This document shows positions 26,939-35,797 of a stretch of 64,000 nt of DNA, one piece after another. The stretch is from assembly GCA_963750895.1 (NCBI GenBank), contig CAVVSD010000003.1, forward strand, positions 124,001 through 188,000, given 5' to 3'. How positions within the stretch are numbered: the stretch's first letter is position 1; the number at the start of each line of letters is the position of its first letter. A model generated the notes under the pieces. It was not told the origin of the DNA, did no database searches, and saw nothing but the letters and a program-made list of their open reading frames with translations. The position numbers and the translations under genes are program-made. Origin of the DNA: CAVVSD01 sp963750895 (lineage in GTDB: Bacteria; Actinomycetota; Thermoleophilia; Solirubrobacterales; Solirubrobacteraceae).

Positions 26939-27951
26939 GCGTCGGCCTGATCGACCGTTTCAAGGACCGCCTGCCGTTCGAGGACGGCGATCCGGTCATC
27001 ACGCTCGGCGAGGGCTCCACGCCGCTCGTGCACGCCGAGCACGTCTCCGAGCTGGTCGGCGCGGAGGTCTGGCTGAAGCTCGAGGGCTCGAACCCGACCG
27101 GGTCGTTCAAGGACCGCGGCATGACCTGCGCGGTGTCGGCCGCCGTCCGCGAGGGCGCGGAGGCCGTGATCTGCGCGTCGACGGGCAACACCGCCGCGAG
27201 CGCGGCCGCCTACGCGGCGCGGGCAGGGCTCACGGGCGCCGTGATCGTGCCCGACGGGCGCATCGCGACCGGCAAGCTCGCCCAGGCGCTCATGCACGGC
27301 GCGCGCGTCGTCGCGCTGCGCGGCAACTTCGACGAGGCGCTCGCGCTCGTGCGCGAGCTGTGCGCGAAGCACCCGATCGCGCTCGTCAACTCCGTCAACC
27401 CGTTCCGCCTCGAGGGGCAGAAGACGGGTGCGTTCGAGGTCATCGCGGACCTCGGCGGCGCGCCCGACGCGCTCTGCATCCCCGTCGGCAACGCCGGCAA
27501 CGTCACGGCGTGGTGGCGCGGCTTCGTGGAGGAGGAGGTCGCGCCTCGCCTGTTCGGCTTCCAGGCCGCGGGCGCCGCCCCGCTCGTCGAGGGCCACCCG
27601 ATCGCCAAGCCCGAGACGATCGCCAGCGCGATCCGGATCGGCAACCCGGCGCGCTGGGAGGAGGCGATGGAGGCGATGACGGCGTCGCGGGGGATGATCC
27701 GCGCGGTGACCGACGACGAGATCCTCGACGCGTGGCGCCTGCTCGCCGGGCGTGAGGGCGTCTTCTGCGAGCCCGCCAGCGCCGCGTCGGTGGCCGGGCT
27801 GCTGCGCTACGGCGCCGACGGCGCCGGCCGGATCGTCTGCGTGCTCACCGGCCACGGCCTCAAGGATCCGCAGACCGCGCTCGACCACGCCGGCGCCGTC
27901 GTGCCGTGCGAGCCGCGGCTCGACGCGGTCGAGCGGGCCGTGCTCGGCTAG
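26935..27951 (+). CDS. thrC: Threonine synthase
   Basis: A 338-aa fold-II PLP enzyme (short class). PLP Lys59 is in GSFKDRGM, the substrate loop is ASTGNTAAS and the phosphate-binding loop PVGNAGN. It converts O-phosphohomoserine to threonine. It is coupled to hom and followed immediately by thrB with no spacer. Confidence 0.95.
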   Translation: MSVGLIDRFKDRLPFEDGDPVITLGEGSTPLVHAEHVSELVGAEVWLKLEGSNPTGSFKDRGMTCAVSAAVREGAEAVICASTGNTAASAAAYAARAGLTGAVIVPDGRIATGKLAQALMHGARVVALRGNFDEALALVRELCAKHPIALVNSVNPFRLEGQKTGAFEVIADLGGAPDALCIPVGNAGNVTAWWRGFVEEEVAPRLFGFQAAGAAPLVEGHPIAKPETIASAIRIGNPARWEEAMEAMTASRGMIRAVTDDEILDAWRLLAGREGVFCEPASAASVAGLLRYGADGAGRIVCVLTGHGLKDPQTALDHAGAVVPCEPRLDAVERAVLG

Positions 27952-28794
27952 ATGATCCGCGTCCGCGTCCCGGGCTCCTCGGCCAACCTGGGGCCGGGCT
28001 TCGACGCGTTCGCCGCGGCGCTGGCGCTCCACCTCGAGCTCGACGTCACGGAGACGGGCTCGTTCTCGTTCGGGACCGACCTGCACGTGGCGCGCGACCG
28101 GCGCAACCTCGCGGTCCGCGCGTTCGCACGCCTGCATCCGCCGGACCGCTTCGCGTTCCGGATGCGGTCGGTCATCCCGCTCTCCGGTGGGCTGGGCTCG
28201 AGCGGTGCGGCCTGCGTGGCCGGCCTGCTCGCCGCCGACCGCGTCCGCGGCGGCGGCTCGGACCTCCTCGGCCACGCGATCGAGATGGAGGGCCACCCGG
28301 ACAACGTCGCGGCGTCGCTGCTCGGCGGCGTGACCGCCTACGTCGACGGCCGCGCCGCGCGCCTGGAGCCGCCTGCCGGGCTGTCGCCCATCCTCGTCGT
28401 GCCACGGGCGCCGGTGCGCACCGCGGCGGCGCGCGCGGCCCTCCCGGCGACGGTCCCGCTCGCGGATGCCGCCGCCAACGCCGGGCACGCCGCCCTGCTC
28501 GCCCTCGGGCTCGAGCGCGGCGACCTCGACCTCGTCGCGGCCGGTCTACGGGACCGCATCCACCAGCCGTACCGCGCGCACCTGTTCCCGCAGTCGGCCG
28601 CGCTCCTGGAGCGCGCCCCCGCACTCGGCGCGCTCGGGGCGACGATCTCGGGCGCCGGCCCGACGGTGCTCGTCTGGGCGCGCACGGAGGCGGAGGCGGA
28701 CGTGACGGAGGCGCTCGAGCGCGAGGTCCGCGACTGGGCGCGCGTGATGCCCGCGCAGTTCGAGCCGCGCGGCGCCCAGGTGCTCGAGGGCTAG
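27952..28794 (+). CDS. thrB: Homoserine kinase
   Basis: A 280-aa GHMP kinase. The N-terminal motif is VPGSSANLGPGFDA, the ATP loop PLSGGLGSSGAA (about 75-87), and the C-terminal ATISGAGPTVL. It makes O-phosphohomoserine for ThrC. The ATG begins on the base after the thrC stop. Its own stop shares CTAG with the convergent secreted-protein gene. Confidence 0.95.
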   Translation: MIRVRVPGSSANLGPGFDAFAAALALHLELDVTETGSFSFGTDLHVARDRRNLAVRAFARLHPPDRFAFRMRSVIPLSGGLGSSGAACVAGLLAADRVRGGGSDLLGHAIEMEGHPDNVAASLLGGVTAYVDGRAARLEPPAGLSPILVVPRAPVRTAAARAALPATVPLADAAANAGHAALLALGLERGDLDLVAAGLRDRIHQPYRAHLFPQSAALLERAPALGALGATISGAGPTVLVWARTEAEADVTEALEREVRDWARVMPAQFEPRGAQVLEG

Positions 28795-29330
28795 AGGCCG
28801 GCCGTCGCGCAGCGCTCGCTCGCGAAGCCGCCCTTGGCCGTCGCGTAGTCCCACATGAAGATCTTGCCCGGGGCGATCCGGTTCAGGACGCCGACCTTCG
28901 TCCCGCGCGCCATCGTCTCCTCCAGGTCCCGGCTGCGGTGGCGCCGTCGGTCGTAGTTGCCGTAGAGGCCGACCTTCGCGCACGTGATCGTCGCCGGCAC
29001 CATCCGCGTGCCGCCGAAGCGCGTGGCCGGCGGCAGGACGTCGATCGTCTTCGTCAGCGTGCTCTGGTCGCTCAGCGTGACGACGACCTTCTGCGGACCC
29101 GCCTTCGCAGGCGCGCCGATGGGCGCCGTGCCGCAGGCCGGACGGCCGATCGGCGCGGGGTCCCAGCAGATCGACCGCACGGCCTGGCCGCCGCTGTCGC
29201 GGACCTGGGCCATGAGCGCCTGGCCCGCGTGGATGTTGTCGGTCTGGCCGCCGCTGAAGATGGCGTGCACGGAGAGGGATGGCGCGGCGGCGACGAGGGC
29301 GACCGCGGCGGCGAGAAGCTTCGGGCTCAT
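28791..29330 (-). CDS. Secreted hypothetical protein
   Basis: A 179-aa protein with a clean signal peptide (about residues 1-22, cleavage near SLSVHA) and four cysteines in the mature part that could form two disulfides (SICWDP, PACGT, ITCAKV, ERCATA). No family was recognised. The stop shares CTAG with thrB. It lies 34 bp after the L,D-transpeptidase gene on the same strand and may be cotranscribed. Confidence 0.65.
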   Translation of the reverse strand: MSPKLLAAAVALVAAAPSLSVHAIFSGGQTDNIHAGQALMAQVRDSGGQAVRSICWDPAPIGRPACGTAPIGAPAKAGPQKVVVTLSDQSTLTKTIDVLPPATRFGGTRMVPATITCAKVGLYGNYDRRRHRSRDLEETMARGTKVGVLNRIAPGKIFMWDYATAKGGFASERCATAGL

Positions 29331-29364
29331 GCTCCTGCAACGGCGCAGCGCGCAGAAGGTCGCG

Positions 29365-30145
29365 TCAGGCCACGATCTCCACGTGGCTGCCCAGCGGGAT
29401 GCGCGCGAGCAGCCAGCGCAGGTCGTCCTCGGCGGCTCCGCAGGCAGCCGTGGCTCACGGCCTTGCCGATGCTCGCCGGGTTGTCGGTGCCGTGGATCGC
29501 GACGCGGTCCCCGCCCGTCCACCCCTGCGGGATGCTCTTCTGGCGCGCGGTCAGCGCGATCGCGCAGCAGCCGTAGGGGCTGCCGCCGGTGAGCCGCAGC
29601 GTGTCCGTCACGCCGAAGCGGCCGGTCGGGGTCGGGGAGCCGGGCGCGCCGATGCCGACCGTGAACCGCCGGACCACCTCGCCCTCGTGGCTGACCGTGA
29701 CGCGCCGCGCCGAGAGGTCGATCTTCAGGGCCCACGGCTCGAGGAGCAGTTCGGCGGCGTCGCCCGGGATCCAGGCGACCTTCCCCGGCTCCTGCTCGGT
29801 CAGGACGCCCAGCCAGCCGGTGCGCTGCTCGACGACCGCGAGCACGCGCGGGGAGCCCCAGCGCGTCTTCGTGTCGAGCGTCGCGACGATCTTCCCGTCG
29901 GGCTCGTCGCGCAGGCCCACCCGGCGCTCGAGCTTGGCTCCCAGCGGGCCCTGCTGCTCGGCGTCGGGCTCCGCGGCCGGCGTCGTCGTGGTGGTCTCGG
30001 CGGTCGTCGTCGGCGTCGTCGTCGCGACCGACGGCGGCGTCACCTCCGCGCCCTGCAGCGAGTCGGGGCTGCGGTCCCCGCCGCACCCGGCCAGAAGCGC
30101 CGCGGCGAAGAGCGCGGCGAGCATCGCGAGCCGTCGCGCGCTCAC
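29365..30145 (-). pseudogene. L,D-transpeptidase lipoprotein, interrupted by a single-base insertion
   Basis: The signal peptide ends in lipobox LLAGC, followed by a Thr/Pro-rich linker, a small SH3-like region, and a YkuD domain with IHGTDNP and the catalytic SHGCLR (Cys234). Directly after LR an extra base at 29437 changes frame. The correct continuation AAEDDLRWLLARIPLG to the TGA at 29365 lies in the next frame. Length is 3n+1, so one base removed gives 259 aa. Uncorrected, the protein runs into a foreign Arg-rich tail. It makes 3-3 peptidoglycan crosslinks. The GTG start overlaps the parA stop. Confidence 0.82.
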
Positions 30146-30885
30146 GTCCGGCCGAGGCGGTCGAGCAGTTCGTCGGCGAGCGCCTCGTAGTCCGCGCCGA
30201 GATCGGGTCTGTGGTCGAGGATCGAGACGGCGCGCTCGGCGGATTCGGCGTAGGCGATCGACTGCCGGATCGTCGTGGCGAACAGCTTGTCGCCGACGTG
30301 CTCCTTCAGCGAGGCCTGGGCCTCGCGCGAGTGCACGGTGCGCATGTCCGCGATCGTCAGGACGACGCCGAGCCAGGTCAGCTCCGGGTTCAGCGACTCG
30401 CGGGCGAGGTCGATGACCTCGAGCGCCTGCTCGACGCCCTGCAGCGCGAAGTACTGCGCCTCGGCGGTCAGCAGCGCGTCGTCGGCCGCGACGAGGGCGT
30501 TCACGGTGAGCAGGCCGAGCGACGGGGGACAGTCGATGAGCACGAGGTCCCAGTCGTCGGCGACCGAGCCCAGCGCGCGGCGCAGGGTGAGCTCGCGACC
30601 CATCTTGCCCGCGAGGGAGAGCTCCGCCTCGGCGAGCGTGAGGTTCGCGGGCACGACGCCGTCGTGGGCGGCCTCGGCGATCGTCGCGCGGTCCATCAGG
30701 ACGTCCGCGATCGTGGGATCGGCCTCGGGCGGGACGTCGAAGTAGTCGGAGAGGTTGCCCTGGGGATCCAGGTCGACGGCGAGGACGCGCAACCCTCTGC
30801 GGCGCAGGACGTCCGCGAGCGTTCGCACCGTCGTCGTCTTGCCGGTCCCCCCCTTCTGGGAGAGGACCGCGATCGTCGCGCCCAC
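30142..30885 (-). CDS. ParA/Soj-family ATPase (orphan)
   Basis: A 247-aa deviant Walker-A ATPase: KGGTGKTT near residue 12, switch I DLDPQGNLS, and Walker B VLIDCPPSLG. No ParB gene or parS-like site is in view. It ends overlapping the L,D-transpeptidase start, so it may position wall synthesis rather than DNA; that is inference. The GTG at 30885 is chosen over the one three codons earlier (30894) because TAGGGT at 30893-30898 forms a -10 box exactly 7 nt before it and overlaps the earlier GTG. Confidence 0.88.
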   Translation of the reverse strand: MGATIAVLSQKGGTGKTTTVRTLADVLRRRGLRVLAVDLDPQGNLSDYFDVPPEADPTIADVLMDRATIAEAAHDGVVPANLTLAEAELSLAGKMGRELTLRRALGSVADDWDLVLIDCPPSLGLLTVNALVAADDALLTAEAQYFALQGVEQALEVIDLARESLNPELTWLGVVLTIADMRTVHSREAQASLKEHVGDKLFATTIRQSIAYAESAERAVSILDHRPDLGADYEALADELLDRLGRT

Positions 30886-30925
30886 CGCGCGCACCCTACC
30901 GAGGCGCGCGGCCGCTGACGGGCAC

Positions 30926-31495
30926 CTAGCTCGTCGTCGCCCTGGTCGTGTCGCCGGCGGGCACGGAGGCCACGTCGAGGTAGCTCAGCCGGTAGCGCCC
31001 GACCAGGATCTCGTCGCCGTCCTCGAGCGTGCGCCACTCGACGCGCTCGCCGTTGACGAAGACGCCGTTGAGCGACCGGTCGTCGAGGACGCGGACGCCG
31101 TCGGGCTGGCGGACGATGAGCGCGTGACGGCGCGACACCGTCGGGTCGTCGAAGCGGATGTCGGCGGCGAGGCTGCGACCGATCCGCGTCCACTCCCGGG
31201 TGAGCGCGACCGCGCGCATGCCCGCACCGTCCTCGAAGGCGAGGTACTGGCCCGGCTCGGTGATCTCGGCGCGGGCCTCCGCGAGGCGGGCGGCCTCCTC
31301 GGCGGGATCGCGCTGGGGCTCGAGCTCGCGCGTGAAGCGCGGTGATCCGAAGAGGGAGGCGCGCGTGAAGTCGCGGCCGGTGCACCCGGGGCAGTCCGGG
31401 AGTGCGTCGGCGGCAGCGAGCGTCACGACGTAGCCGCACTGCTCGCAGCGAAACGAGCCTGTTCCAGCGAGCGTTCCCGAGGTCAGTGACTCCAT
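30926..31495 (-). CDS. Zinc-ribbon FHA-domain protein
   Basis: A 189-aa protein. The N-terminal zinc ribbon (CEQC at about 17-20, CPGC at about 35-38) and acidic linker precede a C-terminal FHA domain (about 95-180; RIGRSLAADIRF, VSRRHALI, SLNGVFVNGERV with intact Arg, Ser, His and Asn). It would bind phosphothreonine peptides. GGAG lies 6-7 nt upstream of the ATG. It lies ahead of parA on the same strand with a 40-bp gap containing the parA promoter. Confidence 0.8.
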   Translation of the reverse strand: MESLTSGTLAGTGSFRCEQCGYVVTLAAADALPDCPGCTGRDFTRASLFGSPRFTRELEPQRDPAEEAARLAEARAEITEPGQYLAFEDGAGMRAVALTREWTRIGRSLAADIRFDDPTVSRRHALIVRQPDGVRVLDDRSLNGVFVNGERVEWRTLEDGDEILVGRYRLSYLDVASVPAGDTTRATTS

Positions 31496-31664
31496 GTTCG
31501 GCTCCTTGTTCTCGAAGCGTTGGGGGGTTGACGCTCCGATCCCACCTGCTCGCGACGACCGTCAGGGGCGAGGGATCCGGCCCTTTGAAGAGTGGTCCTC
31601 CCGATGAAGCGCTCCTAAAGCCGCGCTCAAGAGGAAAGGCGGCTGACACGGCGAACGCCTCGGG

Positions 31665-31931
31665 ATGCCCAGGATCCTCTCGACCATCGGCGAGCGCGAC
31701 CTCGAGCGCGAGCTCCTGCGCAAGGCGACGGTCGCGCTGCGCGAGTCCTCCACGCGCTGCCGCGACTGCGGTCGCACCCCGCTCACCGGTGAGCGCGTGC
31801 ACATCTACACGCGGGGGCACCGGGTCTGCGAGCTGTGCCGGCCCCTGCGCCGGGAGCCCCCGGAGCGCTCCGAGCGCGTGCGGGGCGGGGAGTCGGGGGC
31901 GACGGTGAGGGTGCAGGTCTCCGCGCGGTAG
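31665..31931 (+). CDS. Small zinc-ribbon protein
   Basis: An 88-aa protein with a helical N-terminus, then CRDC and CELC separated by about 25 residues, a treble-clef-like zinc site, and an Arg/Glu-rich tail. No named family could be assigned. It is divergent from the FHA zinc-ribbon gene by 169 bp. Its TAG stop appears to start the -10 box of the next gene. Confidence 0.6.
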   Translation: MPRILSTIGERDLERELLRKATVALRESSTRCRDCGRTPLTGERVHIYTRGHRVCELCRPLRREPPERSERVRGGESGATVRVQVSAR

Positions 31932-31934
31932 ATT
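31929..31934 (+). promoter_or_regulatory. -10 box of SRPBCC gene, built on the upstream stop codon
   Basis: TAGATT, whose TAG is the preceding gene's stop, ends 10 nt before the ATG at 31945. Confidence 0.4.
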
Positions 31935-31944
31935 TCGCGGCGGA

Positions 31945-32478
31945 ATGAACCCCGTCGAGCACGAGACCCACATCGACATGCCGCGCGCCGAGGTCGTCGC
32001 CTACCTCGAGGACATCGCGCGCTGGCCGGAGTTCACCGACCACTTCCTCGTGCACTGGCACCTCACCAGCGAGGAGACCGTCGGCCAGGGTGCGGGCGCG
32101 CGGTTCCGCATGCACCGCAAGCTCGACCGCTACAGCTGGGCGGACCTGACGTTCGCCGACGTGCAGTCGCGCGGCCGGATCCTCGCGCGCGGGCGCATCG
32201 GGAAGTTCAACCGGTCGCGGTGGATCGTCGTCGTCGAGGTCGACGACGACGCGGGCGGCTCGCGCGTCCGGCTGAGCGTGGAGACGGCGCCGAAGCTCCC
32301 GACGGACCGCCTGATGGAGGCGGCCACGTTCACGAAGCACTACCACCGGCGCCGCTGGGGCAAGGCGATGCGCCGGCTGCGCAGCATCCTCGAGGACGGC
32401 GAGGACCGGGGGACCCCCGCCACCATCTCCGGCGGCGCGCGCAAGCCGGCCACCGGCACGCCGCTCCGCGCCGCCTGA
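31945..32478 (+). CDS. SRPBCC (START-like/polyketide cyclase) family protein
   Basis: A 177-aa protein with the SRPBCC pattern: an N-terminal beta strand then a helix PRAEVVAYLEDIARWPEF (about 12-29), a curved sheet, and a C-terminal long helix (RLMEAATFTKHYHRRRWGKAMRRL split). Such proteins hold a hydrophobic ligand in a helix-grip cavity. No specific ligand can be assigned. A basic, Gly-rich tail follows the domain. Confidence 0.75.
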   Translation: MNPVEHETHIDMPRAEVVAYLEDIARWPEFTDHFLVHWHLTSEETVGQGAGARFRMHRKLDRYSWADLTFADVQSRGRILARGRIGKFNRSRWIVVVEVDDDAGGSRVRLSVETAPKLPTDRLMEAATFTKHYHRRRWGKAMRRLRSILEDGEDRGTPATISGGARKPATGTPLRAA

Positions 32479-32521
32479 ACCGCCCTCCGGCGTCCATCTC
32501 AGGTTCATCCGCGCTCAATCT

Positions 32522-32542
32522 TTCGTTCGCGCTGCGAACGAA
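32522..32542. promoter_or_regulatory. 21-bp inverted repeat upstream of the ROK gene
   Basis: Perfect 9-bp arms TTCGTTCGC and GCGAACGAA separated by GCT, about 35 bp upstream of the -35 element. A candidate activator or repressor site; it could also terminate the SRPBCC transcript. Confidence 0.5.
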
Positions 32543-32575
32543 CGTGCGCGCATTCCAAATTAATTCGTACGAGGC

Positions 32576-32604
32576 TTGACAAAAGTTCCCTTTAGGAACA
32601 CTGT
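32576..32604 (+). promoter_or_regulatory. ROK-gene promoter with operator in the spacer
   Basis: A perfect -35 TTGACA (32576-32581), 17-bp spacer and -10 CACTGT (32599-32604), 8 nt before the ATG. The dyad GTTCC-N5-GGAAC (32585-32599) fills the spacer, an ideal repressor position and a likely autoregulatory ROK operator. Confidence 0.65.
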
Positions 32605-32612
32605 GCCGCGCC

Positions 32613-33821
32613 ATGGGTCGCCGGAGTCCGGGCTCGTTGCGTTCCCTGCGTGAGCGCAACCGTCTGCAGGTCCTCGAGGTCGTACGTGGCAGCGGCAGCG
32701 TGTCCCGCGCGGACATCGCGCGCCGTACGGGCCTCGCGCGGTCCACCGTCTCCACGCTCGTCAACGAGCTGCTCCGGGCCGGCCTGCTCGTCGAGCGCGG
32801 CGCGCCCGAGGACGGGAACACGACGCAGGGCCGCCCGCCGGTGCTCCTGTCGTTCGACCCCGGCGCGGGCGCCGTGATCGGCATGCACTTCGACCATCCG
32901 GTGCTGCGGGTGGCGGTCGCCGACCTCGGCTACACGATCCTCGCGGAGGCGACCGTCCCGGTCGACGTCGACCACGACGCCCAGGACTCCCTCGACGCCG
33001 CGGTCGCGCTCATCGACGAGGTCCTCGTGAAGTCCGGCGTGGAGCGCGAGCGGCTGCTCGGCGCCGGCGCCGCGCTCGCCGGCCCGATCGACTCGGCGAC
33101 CGGCACGGTCGGCTCCTCGGCGATCCTGCCCGGCTGGGTCGGCCTGTCGCTCGCGCAGGAGCTCGAGGCGCGCCTCGGCCTGCCCGTGCACGTCGACAAC
33201 GACGCGAACGTCGGCGCCCTCGCGGAGTCCGTCCTCGGCGCCGGCCGCGGCGTCTCGGAGATGGCGTACATCATGCTCGGCTCGGGCATCGGCGCCGGGC
33301 TCATCATCGGCGGGCAGGTCTACCGCGGATCCGGGGGGACCGCGGGGGAGATCGGGCACGTGCTCGTCGACGAGCACGGCCCGCTCTGCCGGTGTGGCAA
33401 CCGCGGATGCCTGGAGACGTACGCCGGCGCCGACGCCCTCCTGGACCTGCTCCGCCGTCAGCACGGCGACGCGCTGACGGTCGACGGACTCGTGCAGCTG
33501 GCGCGCGACGGCGACGCCGCGTGCCAGCGCGTCATCGCCGACGCCGCGCGGTTCGTCGGCGTCGCCGCGGCGACGCTGTGCAACCAGCTCAACCCCGAGC
33601 TGATCGTGATCGGCGGCGAGCTGGCGCAGACCGGCCCGCTGCTGCTCGACCCACTTCGCGAATCGATCGTGCGCTACGCGATCCCGGCTGCCGCTGAGGA
33701 CGTCCGCGTCGTCACCGGCGAGCTGGGGGAGCGAGCCGAGCTCCTCGGCGCGCTCGTCCTCGTGCTCGGCCGGTCCGACCGGGCCCTGACCAGCCGCGTC
33801 GCCGCGGCGAGCGGGGGGTGA
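32613..33821 (+). CDS. ROK-family transcriptional repressor (XylR/NagC-like)
   Basis: A 402-aa protein. The winged HTH (about 15-75) includes SRADIARRTGLARSTVSTLVNELL, followed by the sugar-kinase-like ROK domain with GAGAALAGPID, DNDANVGALAE, the ROK signature GEIGHV and the zinc motif CRCGNRGCLE (about 263-272). It binds a sugar and releases DNA. It directly precedes a XylF-like sugar ABC operon, so repression of that operon by a pentose-type inducer is likely. Confidence 0.92.
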   Translation: MGRRSPGSLRSLRERNRLQVLEVVRGSGSVSRADIARRTGLARSTVSTLVNELLRAGLLVERGAPEDGNTTQGRPPVLLSFDPGAGAVIGMHFDHPVLRVAVADLGYTILAEATVPVDVDHDAQDSLDAAVALIDEVLVKSGVERERLLGAGAALAGPIDSATGTVGSSAILPGWVGLSLAQELEARLGLPVHVDNDANVGALAESVLGAGRGVSEMAYIMLGSGIGAGLIIGGQVYRGSGGTAGEIGHVLVDEHGPLCRCGNRGCLETYAGADALLDLLRRQHGDALTVDGLVQLARDGDAACQRVIADAARFVGVAAATLCNQLNPELIVIGGELAQTGPLLLDPLRESIVRYAIPAAAEDVRVVTGELGERAELLGALVLVLGRSDRALTSRVAAASGG

Positions 33822-33900
33822 CGCCATACGAGAACGGCTGACGGTGGTGCAGGGAGAAGGTCACGTACACAAGTTGCTTCGAAGAGGAGAGGTGTGATCA

Positions 33901-35012
33901 ATGAGAAGGACAGCGATGGCGCTCAGCGCCCTTGCAATGGTGGGAGCGGTGTTCGCAGGCTGTGGCAGCGACGACGACTCGTCGGGCGGCGGCAGCAGCA
34001 CCACTGACGGGGGCGGCAAGGCCCAGAAGGTCGCGGTGCTCCTGCCGGACACGAAGTCGTCGATCCGCTGGGAGAGGCTCGATAGTCCGCTGCTGCAGAA
34101 GGCGTTCGACGAGCGCAGGCGTGCCCGTGGAGATCCAGAACGCGCAGGGCGACAAGTCCGCCCAGCAGCAGCAGGCCGAGCAGGCCATCACCAACGGCGC
34201 GAAGATCCTGCTGCTGACGAACCTGGACTCGGGTTCCGGCGCGGCGATCGAGGCCAACGCCAAGTCGCGCGGCGTCAAGGTCATCGACTACGACCGCCTG
34301 ACGCTCAAGGGCTCCGCCGACTACTACGTGTCGTTCGACAACGTCGCGGTCGGCAAGCTGCAGGGCGAGGGTCTCAAGAAGTGCCTCGCCGACGGTGGCG
34401 GCAGCTCCACGCCGAACATCGCCGAGCTCAACGGGTCGCCGACGGACAACAACGCGACGCTGTTCAAGCAGGGCTACGACTCGGTGCTCGATCCGATGTA
34501 CAAGGCCGGCGAGGCCAAGAAGGTCGCCGACCAGTCCGTGCCCGACTGGGACAACCAGCAGGCGCTGACCATCTTCGAGCAGATGCTGCAGAAGAACGAA
34601 CAACAAGATCGACGGCGTGCTCGCGGCCAACGACGGCCTGGGCAACGCGGTCATCTCGGCGCTCAAGCAGCGCAAGCTCGACGCGATCCCGGTCACCGGC
34701 CAGGACGCGACGCCGCAGGGCATCCAGCACATCCTCGCGGGCGACCAGTGCATGACCGTCTACAAGGCCGTCAAGAAGGAGGCCGACGCGGCCGCGCAGC
34801 TCGCGATCGCGCTGTCCAAGGGCACGGAGCCGCCGTCCGGCCTCGTCAACGGCAAGTCCGACGACGGCAGCCGCCAGGTCCCGTCGGTCCTGCTCGAGCC
34901 GGTCGCCATCACGAAGGAGAACGTCGACGTGCCGTTCAAGGACGGCTTCCTGAAGAAGGAGGACGTCTGCACCGGCCAGTACGCGTCCCTGTGCACCGAG
35001 GCGGGGATCTGA
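33901..35012 (+). pseudogene. Sugar ABC transporter substrate-binding lipoprotein (XylF-like), two single-base insertions
   Basis: The lipoprotein signal ends FAGC, followed by a Gly/Ser-rich linker and then VLLPDTKSSIRWERLD, typical of D-xylose-binding XylF. Two frame changes occur: an extra C at 34114 (DE then AGVPVEIQNAQ) and an extra G at 34598 (QKN then NNKIDGVLAAND). Length is 3n+2, and removing both bases restores a continuous 369-aa protein ending CTEAGI. Ligand-binding regions are conserved across all three frame segments, so sequencing error is the likely cause. A ribosome-binding site GAGGAGAGG lies upstream. The probable ligand is xylose or a related sugar. Confidence 0.85.
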
Positions 35013-35016
35013 CCCG

Positions 35017-35797
35017 ATGAGCGAAAGCCACCCGGTTCTCGAGCTGCGGGGGGTCTCGAAGCGATTCGGGGCCGTCCAGGCGCTGTACCAGGTGGACTTC
35101 CGCGTTGCCGCCGGCGAGGTCATGGCCCTCGTCGGCGACAACGGCGCGGGCAAGTCCACGCTCATCAAGTGCATCGCCGGGATCCATCCCGCCGACGAGG
35201 GCGAGGTCGTCTTCGAGGGCTCGCCCGTCCACATCCACGGACCCAAGGACGCGGCCCGACTCGGCATCGAGGTCGTCTACCAGGACCTCGCGCTCGCCGA
35301 CAACCTGGACGTCGTCCAGAACATGTTCCTCGGCCGTGAGGAGCTCGACGGGCTCCGCCGGCTGGACGAGGTCGACATGGAGCGGCAGGGCGTCCAAGAC
35401 GCTCTCCGACCTGTCGGTCACGACGATCCGGTCCGTGCGCCAGACGGTCGCCGGCCTGTCCGGCGGCCAGCGGCAGTCGGTGGCCGTCGCCAAGGCGGTC
35501 ATGTGGAACTCCAAGCTCGTCATCCTCGACGAGCCGACCGCGGCGCTCGGCGTCGCGCAGACCCGTCAGGTGCTCGACCTCGTCAGGCGCCTCGGCGAGC
35601 AGGGCCTCGGCGTCGTGATCGTGACGCACAACATGCACGACGTGTTCGAGGTCGCGCACCGCATCACCGTCCTGCGGCTGGGTCAGAACGTGGCCGAGTT
35701 CAACACGAAGGACGTCACGCAGGGCAAGGTCGTCGAGGCCATCACCGCCGGCGCGCTGTCCAAGGTGCCCGGCCTGTCCGAGGAGGTGATCGCGTGA
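35017..35797 (+). pseudogene. Sugar ABC transporter ATPase, one single-base insertion
   Basis: A single nucleotide-binding domain: Walker A GDNGAGKST, then VYQDLALADNLDVVQNMFLG. The frame changes at 35388-35390, where GGG stands for GG (after DMERQ). The other frame continues ASKTLSDL, signature LSGGQRQSV, Walker B LVILDEPTAAL and H-loop VTHNMHD. Length is 3n+1; corrected size is 259 aa, half that of two-domain XylG. The end overlaps the permease GTG. The apparent fusion to the permease in the uncorrected frame is an artefact. Confidence 0.87.

Noticed and set aside
30145..30894. parA start at GTG 30894
   Set aside because: That GTG overlaps the TAGGGT box; a GTG three codons later is 7 nt from the box as in other leaderless genes. 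The earlier start cannot be fully excluded.
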